From: CBDIDH01 sp965277595
GTDB lineage: Bacteria > Planctomycetota > Planctomycetia > Isosphaerales > Isosphaeraceae
Assembly: GCA_965277595.1 (NCBI GenBank)
Contig: CBDIDH010000002.1
Span: 3,410,001 to 3,474,000, forward strand
Reading direction: 5' to 3'
DNA: 64,000 nucleotides
In this document: piece after piece, positions 26,894-35,728 of the stretch
Position numbering within the stretch: position 1 is the first letter of the stretch
Layout: each line of letters opens with the position of its first letter
The notes under the pieces: model-generated
The model's database searches: none
Told to the model about the DNA's origin: nothing
Seen by the model: only the letters and a program-made list of their open reading frames with translations
Translations under genes and position numbers: made by a program

Positions 26894-29383
26894 ATGACGC
26901 GATACCTCTTGATCCTTCTTGCGATCCCCTTTTTCTCGACCGCCTCGTGCCGAGGCGACGACGCCCTCAACCTACTTCCGGCCGAGTTTGTCCTGTCGAC
27001 CCCCACCGACCTTCAACGCCTCCTTCTTCAACGCACAAGTGGCGGCGAGTTGACCCAGCAGGTCACTCAGGGCGTTACCTGGACCTCGGCCGATCCCAGG
27101 GTTGTCGAGGTCAGCCAGGGTCTGGTCAAGCCGGTCGGCAACGGCGAGACCATCGTCAAGGCCAGCCTAGGCGATGCCTCGGCCTCGGCAAAGGTGACCG
27201 TTCGGGGCTTCGATCAGCCTCTCGCCTGGAACTTTCGCAAGGACATCGAACCGGTTCTCGCCCGGCTCGGATGTAACTCGGGTGCCTGCCACGGCGCTCT
27301 CGCCGGTAAGGGAGGGTTTCGGCTCTCGCTGCGCGGCTACGATCCTTCAACCGATTACTTCAACATCGTCAAGCAAGACGGCGGCCGACGCGTTGAACTG
27401 GCCGATCCCGGCCGGAGCCTTCTCCTGGCCAAACCAACCGGCGCGATTCCCCATAAAGGGGGCATTCGGTTCACGACCGACTCGCCCGCGTATCAAAGGA
27501 TCTCCGGCTGGATTGCCTCGGGCGCGGAACCTCCAAAGGCGAACGACCCAATGGTCGATCGACTGGAAGTCCTTCCCGATCGGTCAACTCACCGCGTCGG
27601 TGAAACCCAGCAGATTCTTGCCCTCGCCCGCTTTTCTGGCGGTTCAGCGAAGGACGTGACCCCCTGGATCAAGTGGTCGTCCAGCGACGAATCCGTTTGC
27701 CGGGTTGACGATGATGGCCTCGCCACGATTGTCGGTCCAGGCGAAGGCGCCGTGATCGCCTGGTACGCGAGCCGGATTTCCATCGCCAGGATTACCGTTC
27801 CCTACGATTCCGCCACCCCTTCGGCGACCGCCGACGCCCGCAAGGCCCGCAACTTCATCGATGAACAGATTGACAAACAACTCGGTCGGCTCAAACTCCC
27901 CGCGTCGCCCCCGTGCGGTGATGCCGAATTTGTCCGCCGAGCGTATGTCGATACGATCGGGCTACTTCCGACCGCCGAAGACGTCCGCGTTTTTCTTGCC
28001 GACGCGACACCGAAGAAGCGCGATACGCTCATCGATTCGCTTCTCAAGCGGTCGGAATTCACTGACTACTGGACCTACAAATGGTCTGATATGCTCATGA
28101 TCAGCAGTACGAAGCTCCGGCCCGAGGCAATCAAGTCGTACTACACCTGGGTTCACGAAAACGTCGCCGCGAACACCCCCTGGGATGTCTTCGTCCGCAA
28201 GATTCTTGTCTCAACCGGCGAGAGTCTGGAAAACGGAGCGACAAATTTTTATGCGCTCAGCCAGTCGCCCGAGGATATGACCGAGAATGCCTGTCAGGCG
28301 TTCATGGGTTTATCGATCGGCTGCGCCAAGTGCCATAATCACCCGCTCGAAAAATGGACAAACGACCAGTATTACGGCATGGCCAACCTCTTCGCTCGGG
28401 TGAAAGCCAAGGGCTGGGGGGGCGAGCCTGGGCAAGGTGACGGTCGAAGGACGCTCTATGTCGCCGACTCGGGCGACCTCGTCCAGCCGAGGACCGGCAA
28501 GCCCCAGGCCCCCGCGCCCCTTGATGCACCACCGCTACCGATCGATGATCCAGCCGATCGTCGAATCAAACTAGCTCAATGGATGACCTCGGCCGAGAAT
28601 CCATATTTTGCCAGGGCGGTCACGAACCGGATCTGGGCCAATTTTCTGGGTGTCGGCCTTGTCGAGAAAGTTGACGACGTCAGGGTCTCGAATCCGGCGA
28701 GCAATGAGGCGTTGCTTGACGCCGCGGCGGCGGCCTTGATCCGGGAAAAGTTTGATCTGAAATCGCTGATGCGTGCGATTCTCCAGTCGAATGCGTACCA
28801 GCGATCGAGCCGCCCGATGCCCGGCAATCAGGCCGAGCATCGGTTTTATTCTCGATATTATCCGCGGAGGATGATGGCCGAGGTTCTTCACGACGCCGTC
28901 GCGCAGGTATCGAAGGTGCCGACCCGATTCGAATTCGTCACCGTTCCCGGAGGCGCTCGACAGAAGACCGATTTCTATCCGATCGGCACGCGCGCGGTGC
29001 AGCTTTACGACGCATCGGTCGACAACTATTTTCTTCAGGCGTTTGGCCGCAACCCCCGCCGGGTCGTCTGCGAGTGCGAACGCTCGGACGAGCCGACGGT
29101 CGTCCAGGCCCTGCATCTCTGGAACGGCGAGACGCTCAATCAGAAACTTCGCCAGCCTGGCAACCGCGTTGACGACCTGATCCGACTCCGCGCCGCGGGG
29201 ATCTCGGACGCCGGCCTTGTCGACGAGGTTTATCTTATCTGCTTATCACGATACCCCAACATGACCGAGCGCGATCGCATCATTGGCCTCTTGCCGAAAC
29301 CAGGAAGCGGCGAGGAACGCGAGGTCATGGAAGATTTGCTCTGGGGCTTGATGAGTAGTCGCGAGTTTCTGTTCAATCATTGA
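26894..29383 (+). CDS. DUF1549/DUF1553 exported protein with Big2-like domain and haem-type motifs
   Basis: An 829-residue protein with a signal peptide (YLLILLAIPFFSTASC). First comes a Big2-type Ig-like domain (TWTSADPRVVEVSQGLVKP), then a cytochrome-like segment with CNSGACHG, a CX4CH variant usual in this family, followed by a second Ig-like domain (IKWSSSDESVCRVDDDG). DUF1549 follows (FVRRAYVDTIGLLPTAEDV, CAKCHNHPLEKW with CxxCH), then DUF1553 (AVTNRIWANFLGVGLVE, YYPRRMMAEVLHDAV). DUF1549/1553 and DUF1501 genes are habitual neighbours in planctomycetes, with no proven function. It starts 21 bases after the DUF1501 stop, so it is clearly in an operon. Confidence 0.93.
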   Translation: MTRYLLILLAIPFFSTASCRGDDALNLLPAEFVLSTPTDLQRLLLQRTSGGELTQQVTQGVTWTSADPRVVEVSQGLVKPVGNGETIVKASLGDASASAKVTVRGFDQPLAWNFRKDIEPVLARLGCNSGACHGALAGKGGFRLSLRGYDPSTDYFNIVKQDGGRRVELADPGRSLLLAKPTGAIPHKGGIRFTTDSPAYQRISGWIASGAEPPKANDPMVDRLEVLPDRSTHRVGETQQILALARFSGGSAKDVTPWIKWSSSDESVCRVDDDGLATIVGPGEGAVIAWYASRISIARITVPYDSATPSATADARKARNFIDEQIDKQLGRLKLPASPPCGDAEFVRRAYVDTIGLLPTAEDVRVFLADATPKKRDTLIDSLLKRSEFTDYWTYKWSDMLMISSTKLRPEAIKSYYTWVHENVAANTPWDVFVRKILVSTGESLENGATNFYALSQSPEDMTENACQAFMGLSIGCAKCHNHPLEKWTNDQYYGMANLFARVKAKGWGGEPGQGDGRRTLYVADSGDLVQPRTGKPQAPAPLDAPPLPIDDPADRRIKLAQWMTSAENPYFARAVTNRIWANFLGVGLVEKVDDVRVSNPASNEALLDAAAAALIREKFDLKSLMRAILQSNAYQRSSRPMPGNQAEHRFYSRYYPRRMMAEVLHDAVAQVSKVPTRFEFVTVPGGARQKTDFYPIGTRAVQLYDASVDNYFLQAFGRNPRRVVCECERSDEPTVVQALHLWNGETLNQKLRQPGNRVDDLIRLRAAGISDAGLVDEVYLICLSRYPNMTERDRIIGLLPKPGSGEEREVMEDLLWGLMSSREFLFNH

Positions 29384-29405
29384 CGCGTGAGCGAGCAAGA
29401 CCATC

Positions 29406-32171
29406 ATGCGGCTTTTTCTCGTGGCCCTGACCTTGTCCGTCTCGCCCAGCGCCTCGGCGCCCGATTACGCCACGCGCGTCGCTCCGGTTTTCCAGAAATA
29501 TTGCGTCGGTTGCCACAATGCGGAAGATCACGAGGGGAAGCTTTCGCTGGAGACCTATTCCGCCTTTCTCAAAGGGACGCCCCGGGGTCCCGTTTTCAAG
29601 GCGGGTGATCCGAATGCGAGCCGCTTGATTCGCCAGTTGATCGGACTCTCGAAACCGATCATGCCTCCCGAAGGGGAACCGAAACCGACCGCCGAAGACA
29701 TCGAGACGCTTAAAACCTGGATCGCCGCGGGCGCTCCTGGCCCGGTCGGCCTGGAGCCTGACCGACTAGCACTGAACGTCCCGAAGATCGCAACTCACGC
29801 TCGGGTCCGACCCATCACGGCGCTGGACGTGACGCGCGGTGGGACGTTGATGGCCGTTGCGCGTTATGAATCGGTCAGCCTGGATAGGATCGATCCAGGG
29901 GGCGCGGGGCCGAGCGATCCGGTTCGGGTCTGGAACGACTTTCCCGGCAAGGTCACGGCCGTGCATTTTTCGGCCGATGGGTCAAGGCTGGTCACGGCCT
30001 CGGGCGTTGCGGGTCTTGGCGGTCTGGCGACCGTGCGTGATCTTAAATCGGGCGCGATCGCGCAGTCGTTCAAGGGGCATCTTGACCTGATCTATGATGC
30101 CGAGCTATCGCCGGATGGCAAGACACTGGCCACATGCTCGTATGATCGGACGGTGATCCTCTGGGAGACGTCCACTGGCGCCTCTTTGCGAACGCTCAGC
30201 GGTCACAACGGGGCTGTTTATGACGTCGCCTTCAGTCCCGACGGCTCCTTTCTCGTGACCGCGAGCGCGGATGATACGTGCAAGGTCTGGCGGGTCGCCG
30301 ATGGCCTCCGACTCGACACCCTGCCGCAACCGCTCAAGGAAGAGTATGCCTGCGCGTTCAGTCCCGACGGCCGATTCATCGCCGCCGGAGGCGCGGACAA
30401 CACGATCCGCGTCTGGGAGTTTCTTTCCCGCGAGAAGGCCCAGACCAACCCCATGATCCAGGCCCGCTTCGCGCACGAAGGGCCAATCGTCAAGCTCGCC
30501 TACGCGGCCGACGGATCGCGGCTTGTCACCGCTTCCGACGATCGAACCGTCAAGGTCTGGGAGACAAAGGGTTACACCGAACTCGCGGCGTTTGGTCCTC
30601 AACCCGACGTGATCTCGGCGCTCGCTCTGTCGGGCGATGGCCGCTCGATCCGAATTGGACGCATGGACGGGTCGATCGGTGTGTATGCGATAACCGATCA
30701 ACGATCCGTCGATTCTTCTCTCAAATCGTTGGTGATTGCGAGCACGCCCTCCGCGAAGGATGCGCCACTCGCCTTGAACGCCACGGCGGAACTTGAGCCG
30801 AACAACGTCGCGACCCAGGCGACTCCAATCAGACTTCCCGCCAGGGTTTCGGGAACGATTGGCGCATCGGGCGATGTTGATCTGTTTCGATTTTCCGCCA
30901 AAGCGGGCGTGCCACTTATCATCGATGTTGATGCGTCGCGTTCGAATTCGAAGCTCGATTCGTTCATCGAGGTACTCGACGCAAACGGTCAACGCGTCGA
31001 ACGCGTCTTGCTCCAGGCGGTTCGAGATTCCTACTTCACCTTCCGGGGCAAGGATGACAGCAACGTGGATGACTTTCGCCTCTTCAACTGGGAAGAGATG
31101 CGATTGAACGAATATGTTTATAGCAATGGAGAAATTTCCCGGCTCTGGCTCTATCCGCGTGGACCGGATTCTGGGTTTCAGGTCTATCCAGGTCAGGGGA
31201 AGCGGTGGGGTTTCTTTGATTCGACGCCGCTGGCTCATGCCCTGGGTGAACCGTGTTACGTCGTGCAACCTCTTGCCGCTGGCGTGAAGCCCGTGCCGAA
31301 TGGCTTGCCGGTCTTTCCCGTTTACTTCGAGAATGACGACGATTCGTTGCGAGAACTGGGCAAGGATTCTCGCCTTGGGTTTTCGGCACCCGTTGAAGGC
31401 GATTACCTGATCCGCCTGAAAGACGTTCGCGGCCTTGGCGGACCCGACTTTACCTATGCGATGTCGGTCCGGCCCGCGCGCCCGGATTTTCAGGTGACGC
31501 TTCAAGATCCAAAAACGCCGATCGGTCCCGGCGATTCGCGGGAATTCAAGGTCATCGCCCGGCGGATCGACGGCTTTGACGGCCCGATCCAGGTCGAGGT
31601 CAGCGGCCTACCGGCTGGTCTCTCGGCCACGACACCGGTTGTCATTGAAGCCGGGCAGATCCAGGCCCTTGGTGTCATCTCGGCCTTAACCGGGGCCAGA
31701 CCTTCGGCCGTCGCCGAGGCTCGGGTAAAGGCCTCGGCTCAGATTGGTGGCCGCGAGGTCTCTCACGAGGTCGGCGCCTTCAAGATCGCGGTCGGCGATA
31801 CGAAGCCAAAACTGATGGCCCGGATCGGTCCGGCCGACGGGGGACCGAAGCCAATCGAGACGACATCCGAAGGCATTCCGATCTACGAGATCAAGGCGGG
31901 CGAGACGATCACGCTCAAGGTGAAGGTTGAGCGAGACGGTTTCAAGGGAGGCGTTCCGTTCGGCAACGAAGGTTCCGGCCGGAATCTGCCGTTCGGCGTG
32001 ATTGTCGATAACATCGGCTTGAATGGCCTCCTGGTCCTCGAAGATCAGGACGACCGCGTTTTCTTCCTCACGGCCGATCGGTCCGTGCCGCCCCAAACAC
32101 GTGCCTTTCACCTGTTGACAGCGGCCGATGGCGGGCACGCGACACCGCCGGTCATCCTGCGCGTGAAGTAG
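29406..32171 (+). CDS. Planctomycete-type cytochrome c fused to WD40 propeller and pre-peptidase-like domains
   Basis: 921 residues with a signal peptide (RLFLVALTLSVSPSASA). A planctomycete cytochrome C domain comes first (APVFQKYCVGCHN, one CxxCH). About seven WD40 repeats form a propeller (residues 120-430: ATCSYDRTVILWE, VTASADDTCKVWR, VTASDDRTVKVWE). A pre-peptidase C-terminal-type domain follows (ELEPNNVATQATPI, GDVDLFRFSAKAG), then Ig-like segments (IDGFDGPIQVEVSGLP). It looks like an exported redox or binding protein. It begins 22 bases after the DUF1549/1553 stop and closes the three-gene operon, so it probably works with those proteins outside the cytoplasm. Confidence 0.92.
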   Translation: MRLFLVALTLSVSPSASAPDYATRVAPVFQKYCVGCHNAEDHEGKLSLETYSAFLKGTPRGPVFKAGDPNASRLIRQLIGLSKPIMPPEGEPKPTAEDIETLKTWIAAGAPGPVGLEPDRLALNVPKIATHARVRPITALDVTRGGTLMAVARYESVSLDRIDPGGAGPSDPVRVWNDFPGKVTAVHFSADGSRLVTASGVAGLGGLATVRDLKSGAIAQSFKGHLDLIYDAELSPDGKTLATCSYDRTVILWETSTGASLRTLSGHNGAVYDVAFSPDGSFLVTASADDTCKVWRVADGLRLDTLPQPLKEEYACAFSPDGRFIAAGGADNTIRVWEFLSREKAQTNPMIQARFAHEGPIVKLAYAADGSRLVTASDDRTVKVWETKGYTELAAFGPQPDVISALALSGDGRSIRIGRMDGSIGVYAITDQRSVDSSLKSLVIASTPSAKDAPLALNATAELEPNNVATQATPIRLPARVSGTIGASGDVDLFRFSAKAGVPLIIDVDASRSNSKLDSFIEVLDANGQRVERVLLQAVRDSYFTFRGKDDSNVDDFRLFNWEEMRLNEYVYSNGEISRLWLYPRGPDSGFQVYPGQGKRWGFFDSTPLAHALGEPCYVVQPLAAGVKPVPNGLPVFPVYFENDDDSLRELGKDSRLGFSAPVEGDYLIRLKDVRGLGGPDFTYAMSVRPARPDFQVTLQDPKTPIGPGDSREFKVIARRIDGFDGPIQVEVSGLPAGLSATTPVVIEAGQIQALGVISALTGARPSAVAEARVKASAQIGGREVSHEVGAFKIAVGDTKPKLMARIGPADGGPKPIETTSEGIPIYEIKAGETITLKVKVERDGFKGGVPFGNEGSGRNLPFGVIVDNIGLNGLLVLEDQDDRVFFLTADRSVPPQTRAFHLLTAADGGHATPPVILRVK

Positions 32172-32204
32172 GGCGATCGGCTCAATTTCGAGAAGTGAAT
32201 GCGG

Positions 32205-33203
32205 TCAGGTTACGTTCAGGCTTTCGATCGCTTGGGTTGCCGAGCAGTAGGAGGTCGGCTCAGGACGAACCGATTGGGATGGATACGCATCGCGGAAGAC
32301 CTCGACGAGTTCAGGGTCAAGGCCACCGGTTGCCGCATTCTCGTGGAGAAGGTTGAGGCATTCGTGATGGGGAATCGCGGCGCGATACGGTCGCTCGCTG
32401 GAAAGGGCGTCGTAAACGTCGGCCACGGAGAGGATGCGAACGAGCAAGGGAATCTCGGAGCCTGAAAGACGGTCGGGATAACCGCGACCATCGATTCGCT
32501 CGTGATGCCAGCGGATGATCGGAATCACGTTCCTCATTGAGTGAAGTGGCTCGACGATGGTGGAACCCTGCGACGGGTGACGCTGAATGATCGCGACCTC
32601 TTCGACAGTCAGCGGACCGGCTTTGTCGAGAATGATGTCGGGAACGCAGATCTTGCCAACGTCGTGAAGCAGACCCCCTTGCCGCAAAATCTGCTTCTCA
32701 CGGGTATCAATGCCGATCCGTTCGGCGATTTCGAGAGCGTAACGGGTCACTCGCTCCGCATGGCCCTGAGTATAGGGGCTCTTGGCCTCAACGGCCCTGG
32801 CGAACGCAAAAACGACCGTCTGACTCGTCTGAAGACCGACGATCCGCAAGCCGACGCGAAGCCTGGCGCGTAACTCGCCTCGATCAAAAGGTTTCGTCAG
32901 GTAATCGTCCGCGCCGCCTTCAAGAGCGGTGACGATATTCTCCTTGCCCTCTCTCGCCGTGAGAATGATAACGTAGGTTGGCTCTGGATTATGCAAGTCG
33001 CGAACCTTCCGACAGACCTCCAGACCGTCCATTCTGGGCATTTCCCAGTCGAGGATGGCCACTTGCGGCGCCCCGTCTTCGCGGAGGATTTCCCAGGCCT
33101 CCAGACCATCCACCGCGGCGACGACCTCGTAACCCCATTCTCTCAGGGTACGAACGAGCATATGGCGGTAAAAGGCGTTGTCCTCGGCGACCAGAATCCT
33201 CAT
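32205..33203 (-). CDS. Response regulator with HD-GYP domain (c-di-GMP phosphodiesterase type)
   Basis: 332 residues. Residues 1-120 are a receiver: ILVAEDN, AILDWEMPRMDG with the phosphorylated Asp, and YLTKPF. Residues 135-310 are an HD-GYP domain with GHAERVTRYAL, LLHDVGKICVPD for the metal-binding HD, and HHERIDGRGYP, the diagnostic GYP motif, followed by DVYDALSSERPYR. Proteins of this kind break down cyclic di-GMP under control of receiver phosphorylation. Its start overlaps the stop of the hybrid kinase upstream (33200-33203), so that kinase is its likely partner. A PilZ protein, a c-di-GMP receptor type, is encoded elsewhere in the window. Confidence 0.96.
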   Translation of the reverse strand: MRILVAEDNAFYRHMLVRTLREWGYEVVAAVDGLEAWEILREDGAPQVAILDWEMPRMDGLEVCRKVRDLHNPEPTYVIILTAREGKENIVTALEGGADDYLTKPFDRGELRARLRVGLRIVGLQTSQTVVFAFARAVEAKSPYTQGHAERVTRYALEIAERIGIDTREKQILRQGGLLHDVGKICVPDIILDKAGPLTVEEVAIIQRHPSQGSTIVEPLHSMRNVIPIIRWHHERIDGRGYPDRLSGSEIPLLVRILSVADVYDALSSERPYRAAIPHHECLNLLHENAATGGLDPELVEVFRDAYPSQSVRPEPTSYCSATQAIESLNVT

Positions 33204-35728
33204 GACGGCCGTGGCCTCCGGAAAGTCACCAGCGCCCGGAGGAATCGATCGACATCTGTCGAGAGGCTCCGGAACGTTTCGGAAGCGGCGGTCAGGTCAG
33301 ACTCCCGGCCCATCAGTTCAAGCCGGGCCGCTGCGTCCGCCGCACTCGTCTCAAAGAAGAGTAGCATGCTTTTCAAGGTATGAGCGGGTCGACGAAGGTC
33401 GTCCGGTCGACCCTGCCGAATCGCGTCCTCGATCTCTGTCATGAGCGGCGGGCAGTCTGTCTGAAAGGCAGTGACCAGCTCGTCGAGCAACTGGGTGTCG
33501 CCGTCAACCTTGGCAAGCCAACGCTCGGGATGATGTTCGGGCAAGGCACGCGTGATCGCGACTGGCTTCGGAAATTCGATCGGCGGGTTTGGGACGGCCG
33601 CGCGGATTGCCTTGAGCAGGTCGGCATCGCGGACAGGCTTGCTCAGGAAACCGTCCATGCCCGAGGCAAGACAGAGGTCACGATCCTCCTTCATGGCCCT
33701 GGCGGTCATGGCGATGATCGGCGTTCGATGCCCTGTATTCGCCTCGCGAAGGCGGAATCGTTGAGTGGCTTCGAGTCCGTCCATGTCCTTCATGTGGAGG
33801 TCCATGAAGATGAGGTCGAAGTGGACATTCTCGGCCGCTGCGAGCGCGGCGGTTCCGCCACTGACGACGGTAACATGGTGGCCCATCTTCGCGAGCTTTC
33901 CGGCGCCGACCTTCTGATTAAAGATGTTGTCGTCAACGAGCAGGACACGGAGTCGGCCCGACGTTGGTTCGAGAGAAAGGGCTGATGTCCTGATGTTGTG
34001 AACGGGAAGGGACTGATCGCGTTCGAACTGTGCCGTGAAGTGGAAATCGCTGCCGTGCCTCGGTTCACTTTCCACCCAGATTCGCCCCGACATCATGCCA
34101 ACGAGCCGAGCACAAATGGTCAGGCCAAGGCCGGTTCCGCCATACCGGCGAGTGATCGAGCTATCGGCCTGTGTGAACGGGTCAAAAATCGAACGAAGCT
34201 TCTCGTCGGGGATGCCGATTCCCGTGTCGGAAACGGTGAAATGGAGCGACAAATCCGGTGAGTTTTGACGATCAATTTTGACTGCGATAACGACCCCGCC
34301 GGTCTCGGTGAACTTGACGGCGTTGCCGACGAGGTTGATCAAGATCTGTCGGAGCCTGGTATCGTCGCCAACGAGACGGTCGGGAATGTTCGAGTCAATC
34401 TCGCAGCTAAGTTGCAACCCCTTCTGGCGGGCCCGAAACGTCAGGGTCTTGAGGACCCCGTTGACCACCTCGCGTAGTTGGAACGGAGCCGGGTCCAGCT
34501 CAAACTTGCCGGATTCAATCTTACCAAGGTCGAGGATGTCATTGATGACCGAGAGGAGCGAGTCGGCGGATTCCTTGACGATGTCCAGGCACTCGCGCTG
34601 TTCTGGACTCGGCGAGGCGTCAAGCGCGGCCTCGGTCATCCCCAGGATCGCATTCATCGGGGTGCGGATCTCGTGGCTGACGTTCGCGAGGAATTCCGAT
34701 TTGGCGCGACTGGCGGCCTCGGCATCGTCTCTGGCCTTGCGAAGCTGAATCTTCTGGCGGCGGGTTCGAGCCTGAGCGAGTTTGAGCCGTTTCAGAAGAC
34801 CACGGAGCTTGGCGTTGCGATCCTCGACCGGGGTCAGGTCGTCAAAGGTGGCAAGCGCACCTCGGCAGACGCCGTCGTCGCCAAAGATCGATGTCGAGTT
34901 GACCGAGACCTTGACCCCTCGACTCGCCTCGCGCCCTGCGTTGATTCGAAGGATCGACCCGCGTTGAGGAACCCCATCGGCAATGGCGCGTGTCCAGGGA
35001 AGAGCCTCGGAGACTGGCCCCTGTCGCGTTCCCACCCGGCAAAGTTCGGAGGCCCGCCGACCCCTGAGCGATTCGGCCGGAACACCGACCGTTCTGGCGA
35101 ACGCATCATTCGCCAGCGCGATCCTTTGATCGGTGTCGAGCACGAGAACACCTTCCATGACCGTGTTCAAGGTGTCGCGGACACGCCCGGGCACCAAGCC
35201 GCCCTGCCCGCGACGCGTGGGGCGGAAGGCGGCTCTGAGAAAGAGATAGTACGTGAACGCTCCGACCGACCCGACGAATCCAGCCAGGGGCAAGAGCGGT
35301 CCGCCAATCAAGGCGAGCCAGGGGAACCGGGAAAGCGGTCGAAAACGGACCTCGATCGATCCCCAGGGCGTCTTGCCCAGAGCGATCGGAACGTGCATGT
35401 CGGTCGGCGTCGAGACCGCTCCCGCGCGTGATTTCCAGTGCCGAGCATGGTCGCCCGCGGTGACGAGGAGTTCTCCATCCGCCTTGCGGGCCGCGGCCGA
35501 GATGACCTCGGCATTGCGGCCGACGACCGATCGGACCACGTTCCGAATCATCGGCACGTCTTCCCGTTCGGCCGCGAGCGAGCAGGCGACGGCCAGGCTC
35601 TCGCAGAGCGCTTTACGCCCGTTGAGTTCGGCGGCCTCGCGATCGGGCAAGAGCCCGACCGCGTGCGCGGCGTAGAGAAGACTGATGGTCAGGCTCGTGA
35701 GCCCAAGACTCAGTCGCATCATGAGCAT
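33200..35728 (-). CDS. Membrane hybrid sensor histidine kinase (PAS-HisKA-HATPase-REC-HPt)
   Basis: About 842 residues. A first membrane helix (LSLGLTSLTISLLYAAHAVGL), an external domain of about 120 residues and a second helix (IGGPLLPLAGFVGSVGAFTYY) frame a periplasmic sensor. A PAS domain (VMEGVLVLDTDQRIALAN), a coiled linker, HisKA (FLANVSHEIRTPMNAILG, His near 352), the ATPase (NAVKFTETGG, DTGIGIP, GGTGLGLTI), a receiver (LLVDDNIFNQK, LIFMDLHMKDMDG, LSKPV) and an HPt domain (PAHTLKSMLLFF) follow. I chose the ATG at 35728, with GAGGAAGG just upstream. That places its first 116 bases inside the end of the giant protein gene, an overlap worth noting. Its stop overlaps the HD-GYP gene start. 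Confidence 0.93.
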   Translation of the reverse strand: MLMMRLSLGLTSLTISLLYAAHAVGLLPDREAAELNGRKALCESLAVACSLAAEREDVPMIRNVVRSVVGRNAEVISAAARKADGELLVTAGDHARHWKSRAGAVSTPTDMHVPIALGKTPWGSIEVRFRPLSRFPWLALIGGPLLPLAGFVGSVGAFTYYLFLRAAFRPTRRGQGGLVPGRVRDTLNTVMEGVLVLDTDQRIALANDAFARTVGVPAESLRGRRASELCRVGTRQGPVSEALPWTRAIADGVPQRGSILRINAGREASRGVKVSVNSTSIFGDDGVCRGALATFDDLTPVEDRNAKLRGLLKRLKLAQARTRRQKIQLRKARDDAEAASRAKSEFLANVSHEIRTPMNAILGMTEAALDASPSPEQRECLDIVKESADSLLSVINDILDLGKIESGKFELDPAPFQLREVVNGVLKTLTFRARQKGLQLSCEIDSNIPDRLVGDDTRLRQILINLVGNAVKFTETGGVVIAVKIDRQNSPDLSLHFTVSDTGIGIPDEKLRSIFDPFTQADSSITRRYGGTGLGLTICARLVGMMSGRIWVESEPRHGSDFHFTAQFERDQSLPVHNIRTSALSLEPTSGRLRVLLVDDNIFNQKVGAGKLAKMGHHVTVVSGGTAALAAAENVHFDLIFMDLHMKDMDGLEATQRFRLREANTGHRTPIIAMTARAMKEDRDLCLASGMDGFLSKPVRDADLLKAIRAAVPNPPIEFPKPVAITRALPEHHPERWLAKVDGDTQLLDELVTAFQTDCPPLMTEIEDAIRQGRPDDLRRPAHTLKSMLLFFETSAADAAARLELMGRESDLTAASETFRSLSTDVDRFLRALVTFRRPRPS

